Of a stretch of 64,000 nucleotides of DNA, positions 52,121-62,757 are shown one piece after another. A program made the position numbers and the translations under genes. Source of the DNA: Plasmodium brasilianum (Eukaryota; Apicomplexa; Aconoidasida; Haemosporida; Plasmodiidae); the NCBI RefSeq assembly GCF_023973825.1, contig NC_090127.1, positions 248,001-312,000 on the forward strand, written 5' to 3'. The notes below the pieces were generated by a model. That model searched no databases. It was not told the origin of the DNA and saw only the letters and a list, made by a program, of their open reading frames with translations. Numbering within the stretch: the first letter of the stretch is position 1; every line of letters starts with the position of its first letter.

Positions 52121-54022
52121 TTATGATTTAAAAAAATACTTTGCAATGGCTTCTTCAGATAAGAAAGAACTATCACCAGAACAGATGCATTTGTCATCTA
52201 CTTTAAATCTCAAAAGGGCGTGAGGAATCAGATTGTAATCGGACAGTTTTTTGTGGGGATCAAATTTACATATTCCTGGTGTTTCATATATGTACCATTC
52301 TCTTGATGCGACTGAATTGTTTAAAAACTTAAAAAGAAAAGAAATATTAAAGTATGAATCGAAAAATTAGCCAAAATAAAACATATAATGAACAGACATA
52401 ACAAAAAAGCGACATAAAAATCCACACTTTTACGCTTCTAGAACACTTTTCGAATACTGCCATTTTTTGTGCCATACCTTTTTTATATTTGCATTCACTT
52501 CTTTTATTAAGGTTCCGGCGGAAAAGGACATTTCCAGTACATACGAATCCGGGAACAATATTTTTAAAACGGATTTGTAATACATTTTTCTGCTGGATAT
52601 TTTTTCCAGTTCTAATTTAGTCTTAGACTTAAACGTTTGTTCTTTATATAAATTTTTAATATTTGGTATAAGATGCGTTAGATCTCCTGTACTCTCATCT
52701 TCATCGGAATCGTAAGAATTAAAAATTTTGTTTGTAACTATATGTTCACCTTTATTTTCAGCCGCATGTGCACGTGTATTTGTCGTATCATTTCCCCCTT
52801 CATTTGCTTCATTATTTCCATTCGAACGTTCGATTGCATTTATGTTTGAACTTTTATTATATAAGTATATTTTGGGGTTTAATTCAACCGACTGATTCAT
52901 TAATTTTTCTACTTGCTCCTTTTTATTTTTTAGTAGCTTATCTATCTGCTCATCGCTTTTTAGCTCCCCCTTTTTTAAATTATCCACGCAAATTATGTTA
53001 GATTTAAAAGGATCGAAGGTTGCTTTGAGGGGACTACTAATTTTTATAGTATCCTTAATTACATTTTGCAAACTTTCATAAACACACAGCAATAGTAATG
53101 TATCAACTCTTTCCATTACATAAAAAGTATGCATTTGAACAAAACCAATGGATAATAAAAAAATTTTTGTCTCTTTATATTTTAATATTTTATTTTTCAT
53201 AATATCATTTGTTGACTTCAAAATTCTTGTGTTTATTATATTTGGATTTATTAAAATATTTTTTACTATTTTACACAAAATTGGAATTATGCTTTTTAAA
53301 TCGTTAATATCAATTATTTTTAATTTTTCAGTTTCATTAATACTATTAATTGTTCTGACTTTTTCTTCTGAATAACTAATGCAACCAGAATTGTCATTCT
53401 CATATGACAAATAAAAAACATCTTCTTTCTGAATATCTTTTACATCATTTTTAATTAAGTATTCTAATTTTTCCATATTACATTTTATGACAGAGTGGTT
53501 TAGTGTACTCTTGTTTTCCAATTTAGACATATCGGCACATTTTCTCTCAACCTTTTTATTATGACATAGATTTGAAGTGTGAATGCTTTGCTCAAAATTG
53601 CTATTAATTGAAATGCCATGTTTTCTAAAGTTATTGTTGCTCTTTTCGCTATCTTCCCTTTGACCATGCCTATATTTAACGTCGTCCTTTACTTCTTTCT
53701 TCATTTTTTTATTTATAATCAATGTATCATTCTTTTTATTTTTATTTCTACTTGGAGAATTTGATTCACTTAATTCATCATTTTCTTTCTTTTTATCTTC
53801 TCCCTTTACAAGTCCTAATTCTCTTTTAATTTCATCTACCAGTCGTATAGGTAGTCTTAACCTATTCCATTCATCATCACTTAGATTTTTTAAGCTCTCT
53901 AAGGAGTCAATCCAATTCTCTTCTACGATAAGTTTAATGAATGGCTTTAGCTGTTCTGCACTTTTGTTAATTTTTTCCCCAACAAGTAGTATTAATCGCT
54001 CAACCTCATTTTCTGGGTACAT
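52121..54022 (-). CDS. SAM-like/PUB/UBX protein, probable p97/Cdc48 cofactor, two exons
   Basis: Exon 1 is 54022-52478 and exon 2 is 52327-52121, 583 residues, with a phase-0 GT-AG intron (AAG|gtatgg). N-terminus: a SAM-like helical domain (about 15-70: IVEENWIDSLESLKNLSDDE, LRLPIRLVDEIKREL). Middle: a PUB/PUG domain (about 235-330: CKIVKNILINP, KYKETKIFLLSIGFVQM), which binds the p97 C-terminal tail. C-terminus: a UBX fold split by the intron, SVLKILFPDSYVLEMSFSAG then REWYIYETPG, LSDYNLIPHALLRFKVD, which docks on the p97 N-domain. PUB plus UBX is the UBXN6/UBXD1 arrangement, which acts in lysosomal and ER degradation routes of Cdc48. The N-terminal SAM-like part is not in UBXN6 as I know it. 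The linker is Lys/Asn/Ser-rich. Without exon 2 the UBX domain would be cut in half. Confidence 0.82.
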
Positions 54023-55893
54023 TTTGTCATTTGGCTATTTTGTTATTTTGTTACTTCTCACCTTTTATATTTGGCGTTTTATATCCTCTCAAACAAGCTT
54101 AAAAAAAAAGAAATAAATGTAAAAACATGTAGATATTAACATACATAAGTACGTAAACACACATATATACAAACATGATCACGAACACTAATACACATAG
54201 ACAGTCTGCCGCATACCTTTGTGACATAAACAGAAGTAGTAATTCCCACCTGATTTCAGAAAATCACTCTCCTCCTCAATTACATAAAGAAGTTTAAGTG
54301 ATACTAATATATTCACAAGTGTAACTTTGCTTTATATACATAACATGATTAACAAAATTAATTTACATTTTTTCTTGTCTAATTAATTTTTTTTTTTTTT
54401 TTTCTCTCAGGAAAAAAAAAATACTATATTACGATGGAATGATATTTATGTGTGGTACTATATAATTTATCTACATCATATGCATTTACTTATGTATTAA
54501 GAATTTCCAAATGTATAAAATATGTTTGTATATATAAAAAAAAATTATATATTTTATTTTAAAATTATTGTAATGGTTCCACGTGAATAATATATTATAT
54601 TACGAAAACACTGATAAAATAACCTTCTGCATTTCAATTTTTTTTAACTATAATTTGTATTTTCGCTTTTATGAAAAAATATTCCGAAACATTTCTCATG
54701 CATTGTATTGTCATATTTTACATTTGTTAAAGTATTTCTTTTCCTCAATTTTTGAAAGCAATTTGGCAATGTGCACTGTTAGCATAATTTTATATAACTC
54801 GTTCAAACAAATTTAAATTATTCTATATATTATATATATATATATTATGCATGTTTATGAACATATATTTATGTGTATATATGTACATCCCTGCAGCGTG
54901 AAATTTCACCTTGGAAAACTTTAATTTCTTCGCAGAAAGGTGTAATGTTTTCAATGATTACATTTACGTTTTTAACAAATAGAATGTGTTTAAAAAGTTT
55001 TCAAATAAAGGAGAAGAAAAGAAGAATTATTTGTTTAATAATAAAAAAGTTTCATATTTTTTTATGAAAAATGCAAATTTATCAAATTTTTAAACATGTA
55101 ACATTCATTTAGAAACTGAAAAAAAAAAAAATTATTGTGTTCTAGAGCATAATTGTTTTTGCTAGAAACACATCAATACATTTTTTTACAAATTACTAAT
55201 TTTAAAAATATCGCCTTTTTTTAAATTCGTACCTAGGAAATATATATGTATACTATATACTTATGTGCATATTTTTAGTTTATTTTTTTTCTTGATAATA
55301 TTTTCCAAAAATGGAAAATACAAATGCTTAACGTTGAGCACCATCTTCTTTGAGTTCATTTAGTGTGTTTTGAAAAAAAAATTCTCATTTCTGCTCGGCA
55401 CATAAAAGTTTTCATAAAATTACTGACAAAAGCATGTTTCAGTCATTTTCTTACATTTGCAAACTTTTACGTACATTTGCGTACTTTTCCATACATTTAC
55501 ATATATTTAACATGTTCGAACGTTTAATATATTCTACATACTAGACACATAAAAATTTAATAACACAAACTACAATGCGAAAATATACTATACTTTTGCT
55601 CACAAGAAAACATATGTACAAAAAGATGACAATAATAATACATAAGTACATACATATTCACACTGAAAGCTTAGCAACTGCTAATAAAAAAAGATGAGAC
55701 TAATCAATAAGAAACATTATGATGGAACGATATTCATGTTTAATGTACATCAAAATAAAAAAAAAAAATGCAATAGTTACATCAAGAATAAAGACGTAGC
55801 CATATCAATAACTACTGTAATGATTATCTCAAGAACTATAGCAGTAGCAATGGTAAAAATATATTAGAAAAGCTCACAGGGCAATGATAATTC
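54023..55893. other. Intergenic region upstream of the PUB/UBX gene, downstream of HSP20
   Basis: 1.9 kb between two minus-strand genes. It holds a T run near 54389-54403, a TA run near 54826-54845 and A runs. Two short plus-strand frames (54583-54816 and 54873-55067) look slightly coding-like, but I could not join them by a phase-correct intron. No gene is called. Confidence 0.55.
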
Positions 55894-56532
55894 TCATTCA
55901 ATTTCAATTTTTTTTTTTTTTTCCGGAATAACGTCCTTTTTGGGAATATCAATTTTTAAAACGCCATCTTTAAATGTAGCTTTAATATCATCCTCACAAA
56001 CATTTTCTGGTAAGGCAAAGGATCTATAAAAGGATGACTCTGATCGCTCTTTTACATAATATCTGTGTTGTTCGTCCTTCTGTTCTTCTGTTTTCTTACA
56101 ACCACCGCTAATTTCCAATTGACCATTGTATAAGTTTATTTGCACATTATCTTTATTTAAACCTGGAACATCCATTTTTATCTCAATTTCTTTCTCTTTA
56201 TCTATAATATCCATGGGTGGTATACTCCTGTGCCCTTCTCTAAAAAGATATTTTGGTTTAGATAAAAATAGGTCAGTACTTCTATTATTTCTAAAATCAT
56301 AGTCTAAAAGTGATCTCCTGCTAGGAAAATATTTCGAAAAATCATTATTCAAATAATGACCTCTTAAAGAATTCATCATTCTACTCATGTCCTTTTGATA
56401 TTCATCAATCCTATGCATTTGCTCATACATACTTTCAAAAAAGTTATCGAATAATCCGCTACTTTCCACAACTCGATCTTCTTCCTTACGTGAGTTTTCC
56501 TTCTTCACATCACTCATTACCATTTTGCTCAA
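55894..56532 (-). CDS. Small heat-shock protein, HSP20/alpha-crystallin family
   Basis: A 212-residue ATP-independent holdase chaperone. The alpha-crystallin domain runs over about residues 105-200: DIIDKEKEIEIKMDVPGLNK, VQINLYNGQLEISG, SFYRSFALPENV and the diagnostic FKDGVLKIDIPK (compare the family's A-x-x-x-n-G-v-L). A long Met/Arg-rich N-terminal arm (FDNFFESMYEQMHRIDEY) fits an oligomerising N-terminus. The C-terminal tail is short and Lys/Glu-rich (IPEKKKKIEIE). Its IEIE stretch may serve as the I-x-I anchor motif, an inference. Single exon, with the start at the ATG following an A/T-rich leader. No canonical heat-shock element was recognised upstream. Several sHSPs exist in Plasmodium and I do not assign which one by name. 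Confidence 0.93.
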   Translation of the reverse strand: MSKMVMSDVKKENSRKEEDRVVESSGLFDNFFESMYEQMHRIDEYQKDMSRMMNSLRGHYLNNDFSKYFPSRRSLLDYDFRNNRSTDLFLSKPKYLFREGHRSIPPMDIIDKEKEIEIKMDVPGLNKDNVQINLYNGQLEISGGCKKTEEQKDEQHRYYVKERSESSFYRSFALPENVCEDDIKATFKDGVLKIDIPKKDVIPEKKKKIEIE

Positions 56533-56973
56533 ATCAATGCGTTTATAACAGGTAGGATTTTTTTTTTTTTTTTTATTAGTTATAGAAACTTATGCTAAAA
56601 GGGTAATAACATATAAATACGCTTATATATATAGTGCTTAAGTGTATATATATATGTAAGTAGGTATGTATGTGTAGATTTATAAGAAACACAAGTATGT
56701 CCTATTAAATTGGAAATTTTTTTTTAAAATTAATATATATATAAATATATATGGCTTTAAACAAAAGGGAACATATAAAAATTAAAAATGAGAAAAAAAA
56801 ATGTTTATATTGCTTTGAACGATAAGTACAATTTTTGAAAAAAACACAGTCTGTTATAAGGTATTTATTTTCGTAAGTTTTATTTTATAATTTTTTGCTG
56901 AAATTTTAAAATTTAGTTCATAAAATTGAGATTTCCTTTTTTTTTTATATTATTTTTATCACGCATGTTGAAC

Positions 56974-57007
<34 letters not shown>

Positions 57008-58535
57008 GTGGAATTGTAAATATGCCTATTTTATAACGTTTTAATGTATGTTATTATATATACAATTTATGCAATTGTATTTGTGAACACCTACTATTCT
57101 TTTTGCAATTTTTGCGCCTTTTTTAATAATTCCCTAATTTTTAATTTTTTTATAATTTAAAAAAAAATGCTTTTTTTTTTTTTTTATTTTATTATATATT
57201 CTTTCTGTTCCTTTTAGTATGTTTTCCTCATTAATGAGGACATATATTTTTTCTTTCATATAACAATACATTTTGTTTCCATAAAATATTTCTTATTTTA
57301 AGTGGTTCTAACAATAGTGAATTTTTTTTTTTTTTTTTTTGTCGCAATATATTTTGTGTCCTTCACATTTTCCTTGTGGAATTTGAAAATTAGTGAGACA
57401 CTTTTTATGTTATAATGGACATCCAGAGGTGAAGTGTGCGAGAGGAAAGATGCTTATATAAGTTCTAATTTTTCAGTTGAAAAGTTAGTTCTATAAAACT
57501 TGCAACATATATATATATATATATTTATATACCTATACGATAGTCCTTCGATAATGTATTTATATGAGCACGGACAAGAGAAAGAAAAGTTACAAAAGTT
57601 TTGAGCGTATTCCAAAAGGAAAAGTCACCCTTGCCTCAGGACCCATCTCTTAGCATTTCTATTTATGTTACATACAATATTTTTGCCAAGTTACCTAAAA
57701 ATAATATGTAGAATGAAATAGAAAATTAATTAACTTATAAGAAACATAATTCGACTAGAAAAAAGTAGAATATGTGCACACGTATGTGTGTGTATATGTA
57801 CGTATGTATGTATATGTATGCAAATATTAAAAAATATAAAGGACACACTTTTATTTTCTTTTTGTGTTTTCCCTTCACATGCTATGCCAGCATTGTCGTT
57901 CATACACACTTTTACCAGCTATCCTACTTTCACATGAAGGAAATATTCTACAATAGCATAATTAAAAATTTAATCAAACTGAAATATTTAAATAAATGTG
58001 AATTTTTTTTTTTTTTTTCATGTGTATATATAAGGATTCTTCGCGTTTTTTATTTTTTTCTTTTCTTCAAATGATCTTTAATTTTTTTATATGTAAAAAA
58101 CAACATGTTTTTAAAATTGACAGTGCTACAATTTTTTAAAATTTTTTAAATCATCATAGAATAAATGAATTAATTGAAAAGTTGGGTAAACAATGATCAT
58201 ATATGCACTCTTATTTTAGTGCATAAAAGGAAAAGTAAGTGTTTTAAGGTTTTTCATTTTTACGAAAAATAAATTTTACCCATTTAAAAAGAAGAAATAG
58301 CATTGTATATGTATTTCACATATTGTGTAGGTTTTTAATTTGTAGAAACTTGATAATTTTCGCCTATTATGCAGCTATAAAAAGAAAGATGTTCTTACCT
58401 AATTAAAACACTTTTAAGCCGAATTGTAAATGCTACTGTATGTCAAACCCATAAAGTGACGCAATAATGGCATGTATATACGTTTAAGTGTAAGTGTAAA
58501 TGCAAATAAATAAATAAATAAATAAATAAATATAT

Positions 58536-58576
<41 letters not shown>

Positions 58577-58689
58577 TATATGTATGTATATATATATATG
58601 TATGTATATATATATATGTATGTATATATCAGTATATGCATATTCGTGTATACTTACCCGTGGGATCCCCCGTGTACCAGCCAAATAAT
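56533..58689. other. Divergent intergenic region between HSP20 and the SET-domain gene
   Basis: 2.2 kb carrying two 5' flanks. T runs lie near 56558-56573, 57173-57185, 57321-57340 and 57999-58018, an A run near 56976-56993, and TATG microsatellite near 58528-58630. A 100-codon frame at 57772-58074 starts inside microsatellite and shows no family pattern. No gene is called. Confidence 0.6.
58502..58630. repeat. AAAT/TATG compound microsatellite before the SET gene
   Basis: An (AAAT)n run (about 58505-58531) passes into TATATATG-type repeats (to about 58630). It ends about 60 bases before the SET gene's chosen start and keeps an open frame into it, which artificially lengthens the ORF by 48 codons. 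Confidence 0.85.
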
Positions 58690-61600
58690 ATGAGTAACAA
58701 ATTATCATTTTGCTTAAAATGTATAGTACTACTCATAAATATATTTCTAACCAAAAATAAGATAATACATATAAATAAAATAAAATTGTTTCCATGTTTT
58801 ATAAAAAATGTTTTGCCTCATAGGCAAAAGGACTCTCCAGTTGTGCAGAGTAGACTTATTCGAAAGCATAAACATGCTTCCTATATATTGAAAAAGAAAG
58901 ACAATCCTTTAAAATTATCTAAGGAGGAAAATATAAGCAAAGAAAGTAGTACATTAGACTATTTAAGTAAATTCTTAGATAGCACATTGAACAGAAAATA
59001 CGAATATATGAATAATTCTCTAAATACTAATTTTACTATAAATAACTTGGTCAACTATTTAGAGAGAAATGGGATAACATTACAAAACATTAAATTTACT
59101 GAACATAGTCGGAAAAGCTATGCATACACAAAAAATAGAATCTATGATTTTATAGAAGAACATAAGGTTCAAGTTAACGAAAATTTTGAAAAACAAGTGA
59201 AAGGGGAGAATAATAATAAAAGTAACAAAGAAAATGGTAGTGAAAAGATCAAATATAAACCTAATGGTGATAACTATACTTATACAAGTGACGATGATAA
59301 TATAATACTCTGCATGAACGCAAAAAGAGAAATTAAAAAATCGGAAGTAATATGTAGCATTCCTAATTCATACATTATTAATTTTGATCATGTAATAAAC
59401 CAAATTCAAAATTTTGTAAATTCTTTTTCTAATTCTTATAATGTAAATTATATAAAATATATATTTAAGAATAACATGGAAGAACAAGTAAAAGAATTAG
59501 ATCCTCTTGCAATTTTAATGTATGATATATACACAAGACATATTAGTTTCCTTTCTTTTATGAAATCACCACATATTTATTTAAAATACTGGGATATCAA
59601 ATTAACATTAATAATTACATATATATATTTTATTTCAAAATATGTAAACATCCTACTTTATGCTTATAACTTTAATAACACCTTTTTCCTCTTATTGAAT
59701 AAATATTTTGAAGAAATAGAAGAAAAAAGGGATTTATGTAAAAATGAACTTCATATAAAGGAACAAACAATGTTTCTTGAGAAAAATAACAATATATTAC
59801 ACATAAATGATAAAGCAGATAAAGCATTTCCCTTAAACTTCCATCATATGAAGGAAATAAATTCAATGCTTCACGCAAACTCATACGCTACACTTAAAAA
59901 TGAAAAAAGTTTTTTGTTTTATAAAAATTATGAATATTATATCAATTACATTGTAAATAAAAAAATGTTAAGTCATTTGCCCTTGTTCTTTTCCGATTCT
60001 TCCTTTTTTCTCTTTAATAATACAAATATTAAAAATATTATATATTTTAGAAGACAGATGATTCATGAAATAGTAAATCTGTACAAAAACAATGAAAATA
60101 ATGATTATAATTTTCTATTTATCCACTCAGATATTATAGATAGAATTTTATTTACAAATAACAAATATTATTCTCAAATTGAACACTATTTAAAAAACTG
60201 TAACACTTGTAGAAAAACTCAAAATCTATATATTTCAAAATTGCAACATGTCCACATGGTTGATCAGAATGAATTATATAAATTCATTTTACTTGGATCA
60301 GATTACTCTAACGTACAGAAACAGAATTTAAATCATGATCACAAAAATTACTCTTACTATAAGGATACATTTAATCAAATTGGGATAAACAGTAACCCCA
60401 TAAGTGGCGAAGAAAATTTCTCCAATGGCAAATGTAATCACCTAAATGACAACTTTGAACACATCATTAGATCGGTTACTTACGATTCTTCCCTATTTAA
60501 ATCGTTTGATGAACTTTTCAATTACAACTTTTTGATGCACATATATTCATATGTTTCTTCCCATGTTATAAAAATAAAAAGCGACATAATTTTAATTGGA
60601 GATAAGAAAAAAAATGAAATAATAAAACAAGAGGACGAAGAAAATGGGCATTATAACAACTTAAAAGATAATATTTTAAACAGTAGCATAAAAATGACGA
60701 TCAGTGATTATAAAGTTGCTGAGCAGTTTAGTGTAAAGGAATGTTCTAAATATGATTTTAGCGAATATGAAAAAAAAGAAAAAGAAGATGAAAACAGATA
60801 TATGTGTTTAATACCTATAATAGATATTTGCAATCATAGGAATCTTTTCACGAATTCTATTATTAAGAAGGAAATCAAGCAAATTAGGAAAAAAAAATTC
60901 TACCAAACACGTGGTTACAGAACTGATGAGAACAGCAAAACGTATCACAATTATGATGGCAGTGTATGTGTTAGCCAGACGAACAATATTTCGATAAAAA
61001 AAAAGGAAGTAAATGAAATTTCAGAAGAGAGTGCATATGAAGACAAGCCAGAGGAAAAGACGTTTGAAGAGCACGAAAAAAATACGAATAAGAATAATGA
61101 TAATAATAATAATGATAATAATAATAATAATAACAGTAGTAACAGTAGCAGTAGTAACAGTAGCAGTAGTAACAGTAGCAGTAGTAACAGTAGCAGTAGT
61201 AACAGTAGCAGTAGTAACAGTAGCAGTAACAGCAGGTGTAACAGTGACACTAATGATAATAACAGTGTGAAAGATTCACCAACTGACAATGTTTATAATG
61301 TCGAGTTAATCAGCTCAGAAGATATAGGGGTTGATGAAGAAATTACAATAAGCTACGGGAAGCTGAGTAATGATCTTTTACTACTGGAATATGGATTTAT
61401 AGAAAAAAAAAGTACAAGAATTTATTTCCATTTTGATGTGAAAATAATAAGAGAGATAATTATACAAATATTAGGGTTTGATAAATTACCTCTTATAATG
61501 CTAGAGAGTTTACCACAGGTTAAAGTAGAACTGTTTAAATTATTAAATATTATTCCTCATAATGATAATGTATATGAGAGGTTTGATATTAATAATGCTG

Positions 61601-62196
61601 AGAACGCAAAAATTACAAGAAAAAAAAAAGAAATATTAAATGATTATGTACGCAAAAATAAATATTTTAATGAATATAATATATTTACAATGAAAGAACG
61701 TATTAACAAATTTTATATTGATGAAAAACTTCACCATTCTCAACAGAAAAAATATTTCTACATAGGTACTGATAACATAATAGATCCCATCCTATTAGCT
61801 GTTATCAGAATTATTATTTATGATGATTTAAATCATCTTTCCAAAATTGATATAAATGACTTATTAAAATGGGAACAATACTTATCAGTAAGCTCTGAAA
61901 TAATCGTGCTACATGTTTTAATTAAATTAATTGATGAAATTATTTATGAACAATTTTACGATATTAATTATGAAAAAGCATTAAAAGAAGGCATGCTTAA
62001 ATATGCTGATTTAAAATTCTTACAAAATAAATTTTTGCAAGGAAATTTATTTAACTCAGACAAATCCATAAATGTTTTTGAACACAATAATTTTAACATT
62101 GTTTTATACAAAATTATGAAACTTAAAGAACTGCAAAATGCAAAAATTAAGCTTACACAAAAATATAAACATATGAAAAATCTTTTAAAAAATTAA
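58690..62196 (+). CDS. SET-domain lysine methyltransferase, Rubisco-LSMT/SETD class
   Basis: Chosen start 58690 ([11 protein letters not shown]) gives 1168 residues. The open frame continues up to 58546, but that part is translated microsatellite. The SET domain is split by inserts: [20 protein letters not shown] (about 206-226) is the N-terminal SET strand pattern. [20 protein letters not shown] (about 274) is the family's helical insert (L..E...G..S.W). [10 protein letters not shown] (about 707) matches the cofactor-binding xDxx[22 protein letters not shown] (about 886) matches the INYG.....LL..YGF block. The last 270 residues fit the helical LSMT substrate-binding region. Residues 2-27 form a hydrophobic helix followed by a basic tract, as in apicoplast or mitochondrial leaders, so an organellar or secretory-route location is possible. 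An Asn/Ser run occupies about 800-852. The substrate is unknown. Confidence 0.82.
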   Translation: MSNKLSFCLKCIVLLINIFLTKNKIIHINKIKLFPCFIKNVLPHRQKDSPVVQSRLIRKHKHASYILKKKDNPLKLSKEENISKESSTLDYLSKFLDSTLNRKYEYMNNSLNTNFTINNLVNYLERNGITLQNIKFTEHSRKSYAYTKNRIYDFIEEHKVQVNENFEKQVKGENNNKSNKENGSEKIKYKPNGDNYTYTSDDDNIILCMNAKREIKKSEVICSIPNSYIINFDHVINQIQNFVNSFSNSYNVNYIKYIFKNNMEEQVKELDPLAILMYDIYTRHISFLSFMKSPHIYLKYWDIKLTLIITYIYFISKYVNILLYAYNFNNTFFLLLNKYFEEIEEKRDLCKNELHIKEQTMFLEKNNNILHINDKADKAFPLNFHHMKEINSMLHANSYATLKNEKSFLFYKNYEYYINYIVNKKMLSHLPLFFSDSSFFLFNNTNIKNIIYFRRQMIHEIVNLYKNNENNDYNFLFIHSDIIDRILFTNNKYYSQIEHYLKNCNTCRKTQNLYISKLQHVHMVDQNELYKFILLGSDYSNVQKQNLNHDHKNYSYYKDTFNQIGINSNPISGEENFSNGKCNHLNDNFEHIIRSVTYDSSLFKSFDELFNYNFLMHIYSYVSSHVIKIKSDIILIGDKKKNEIIKQEDEENGHYNNLKDNILNSSIKMTISDYKVAEQFSVKECSKYDFSEYEKKEKEDENRYMCLIPIIDICNHRNLFTNSIIKKEIKQIRKKKFYQTRGYRTDENSKTYHNYDGSVCVSQTNNISIKKKEVNEISEESAYEDKPEEKTFEEHEKNTNKNNDNNNNDNNNNNNSSNSSSSNSSSSNSSSSNSSSSNSSSSNSSSNSRCNSDTNDNNSVKDSPTDNVYNVELISSEDIGVDEEITISYGKLSNDLLLLEYGFIEKKSTRIYFHFDVKIIREIIIQILGFDKLPLIMLESLPQVKVELFKLLNIIPHNDNVYERFDINNAENAKITRKKKEILNDYVRKNKYFNEYNIFTMKERINKFYIDEKLHHSQQKKYFYIGTDNIIDPILLAVIRIIIYDDLNHLSKIDINDLLKWEQYLSVSSEIIVLHVLIKLIDEIIYEQFYDINYEKALKEGMLKYADLKFLQNKFLQGNLFNSDKSINVFEHNNFNIVLYKIMKLKELQNAKIKLTQKYKHMKNLLKN
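61099..61230 (+). repeat. In-frame Asn/Ser codon repeat inside the SET gene
   Basis: An AAT/GAT run (61099-61133) is followed by 15-bp units aacagtagcagtagt starting at 61141, 61156, 61171, 61186 and 61201, with a sixth variant at 61216. Each unit encodes N-S-S-S-S. The antisense strand reads as a Leu-rich frame, which is a shadow. Confidence 0.93.
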
Positions 62197-62757
62197 GTAG
62201 ATCACAAGGGCGCACGGGTAAGTTCTCTTCTAAGGCATAAAGCATGAGTATGCGTGTTACGTATACGCGTCAACGTTTTACCTTTACATGAAAAAATTGT
62301 TTACAAGTACAAAAAAGATATTTTAAATAAACACATATTATATATATATACATATTAACTCTACCTATGCACATAACACAAAATTTTAATACGATTGTGT
62401 TAGGACGAATTTCATACCATGTAGTCCGATGCGCAGTGGTATTTAGGTTTTTGACTTCATTTTTATCATCCATTTTTCTTCTTTTCCTTTTTTTTTCATT
62501 TATAAAAGAAAGACCGATTCTGTCATAGTCAATATTTTTTATAAAATCAAATATCTATGTGCTGTTTTATTTGTATTTTCGCACATTTACGTATAAATTT
62601 TTTTTTTTTTTTTTGAATTTATTACGTTCTATTTTTTAGTAGCCTTATTTTTTTGTTTTTCCTATTTTCATGTTATTTATCACAACTGTTATATTTTTAA
62701 ATTGTGACAACTTATTCCTTTTTACATATTAAAGGATAAAATCAGTTTTTGTAAAAT
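62197..62757. other. Intergenic region between the SET gene and the cyclin gene
   Basis: 561 bases between two plus-strand genes, containing the SET gene's 3' end and the cyclin's 5' flank. A T run lies at about 62599-62614. A short minus-strand frame (62473-62270) has no recognisable likeness. Confidence 0.6.

Noticed and set aside
57772..58074. 100-codon plus-strand ORF
   Set aside because: It begins in TATG microsatellite, is Phe/Tyr/Cys-rich at both ends and has no recognisable domain or splice continuation.
58546..58689. Extra 48 N-terminal codons of the SET gene
   Set aside because: They are translated TATG microsatellite (Tyr/Ile/Met/Cys-rich); the ATG at 58690 starts a leader-like sequence and is a better start.
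60951..61289. 112-codon Leu-rich minus-strand ORF and the 85-codon plus-strand frame at 61013
   Set aside because: Both are other-frame shadows of the Asn/Ser codon repeat in the SET gene.
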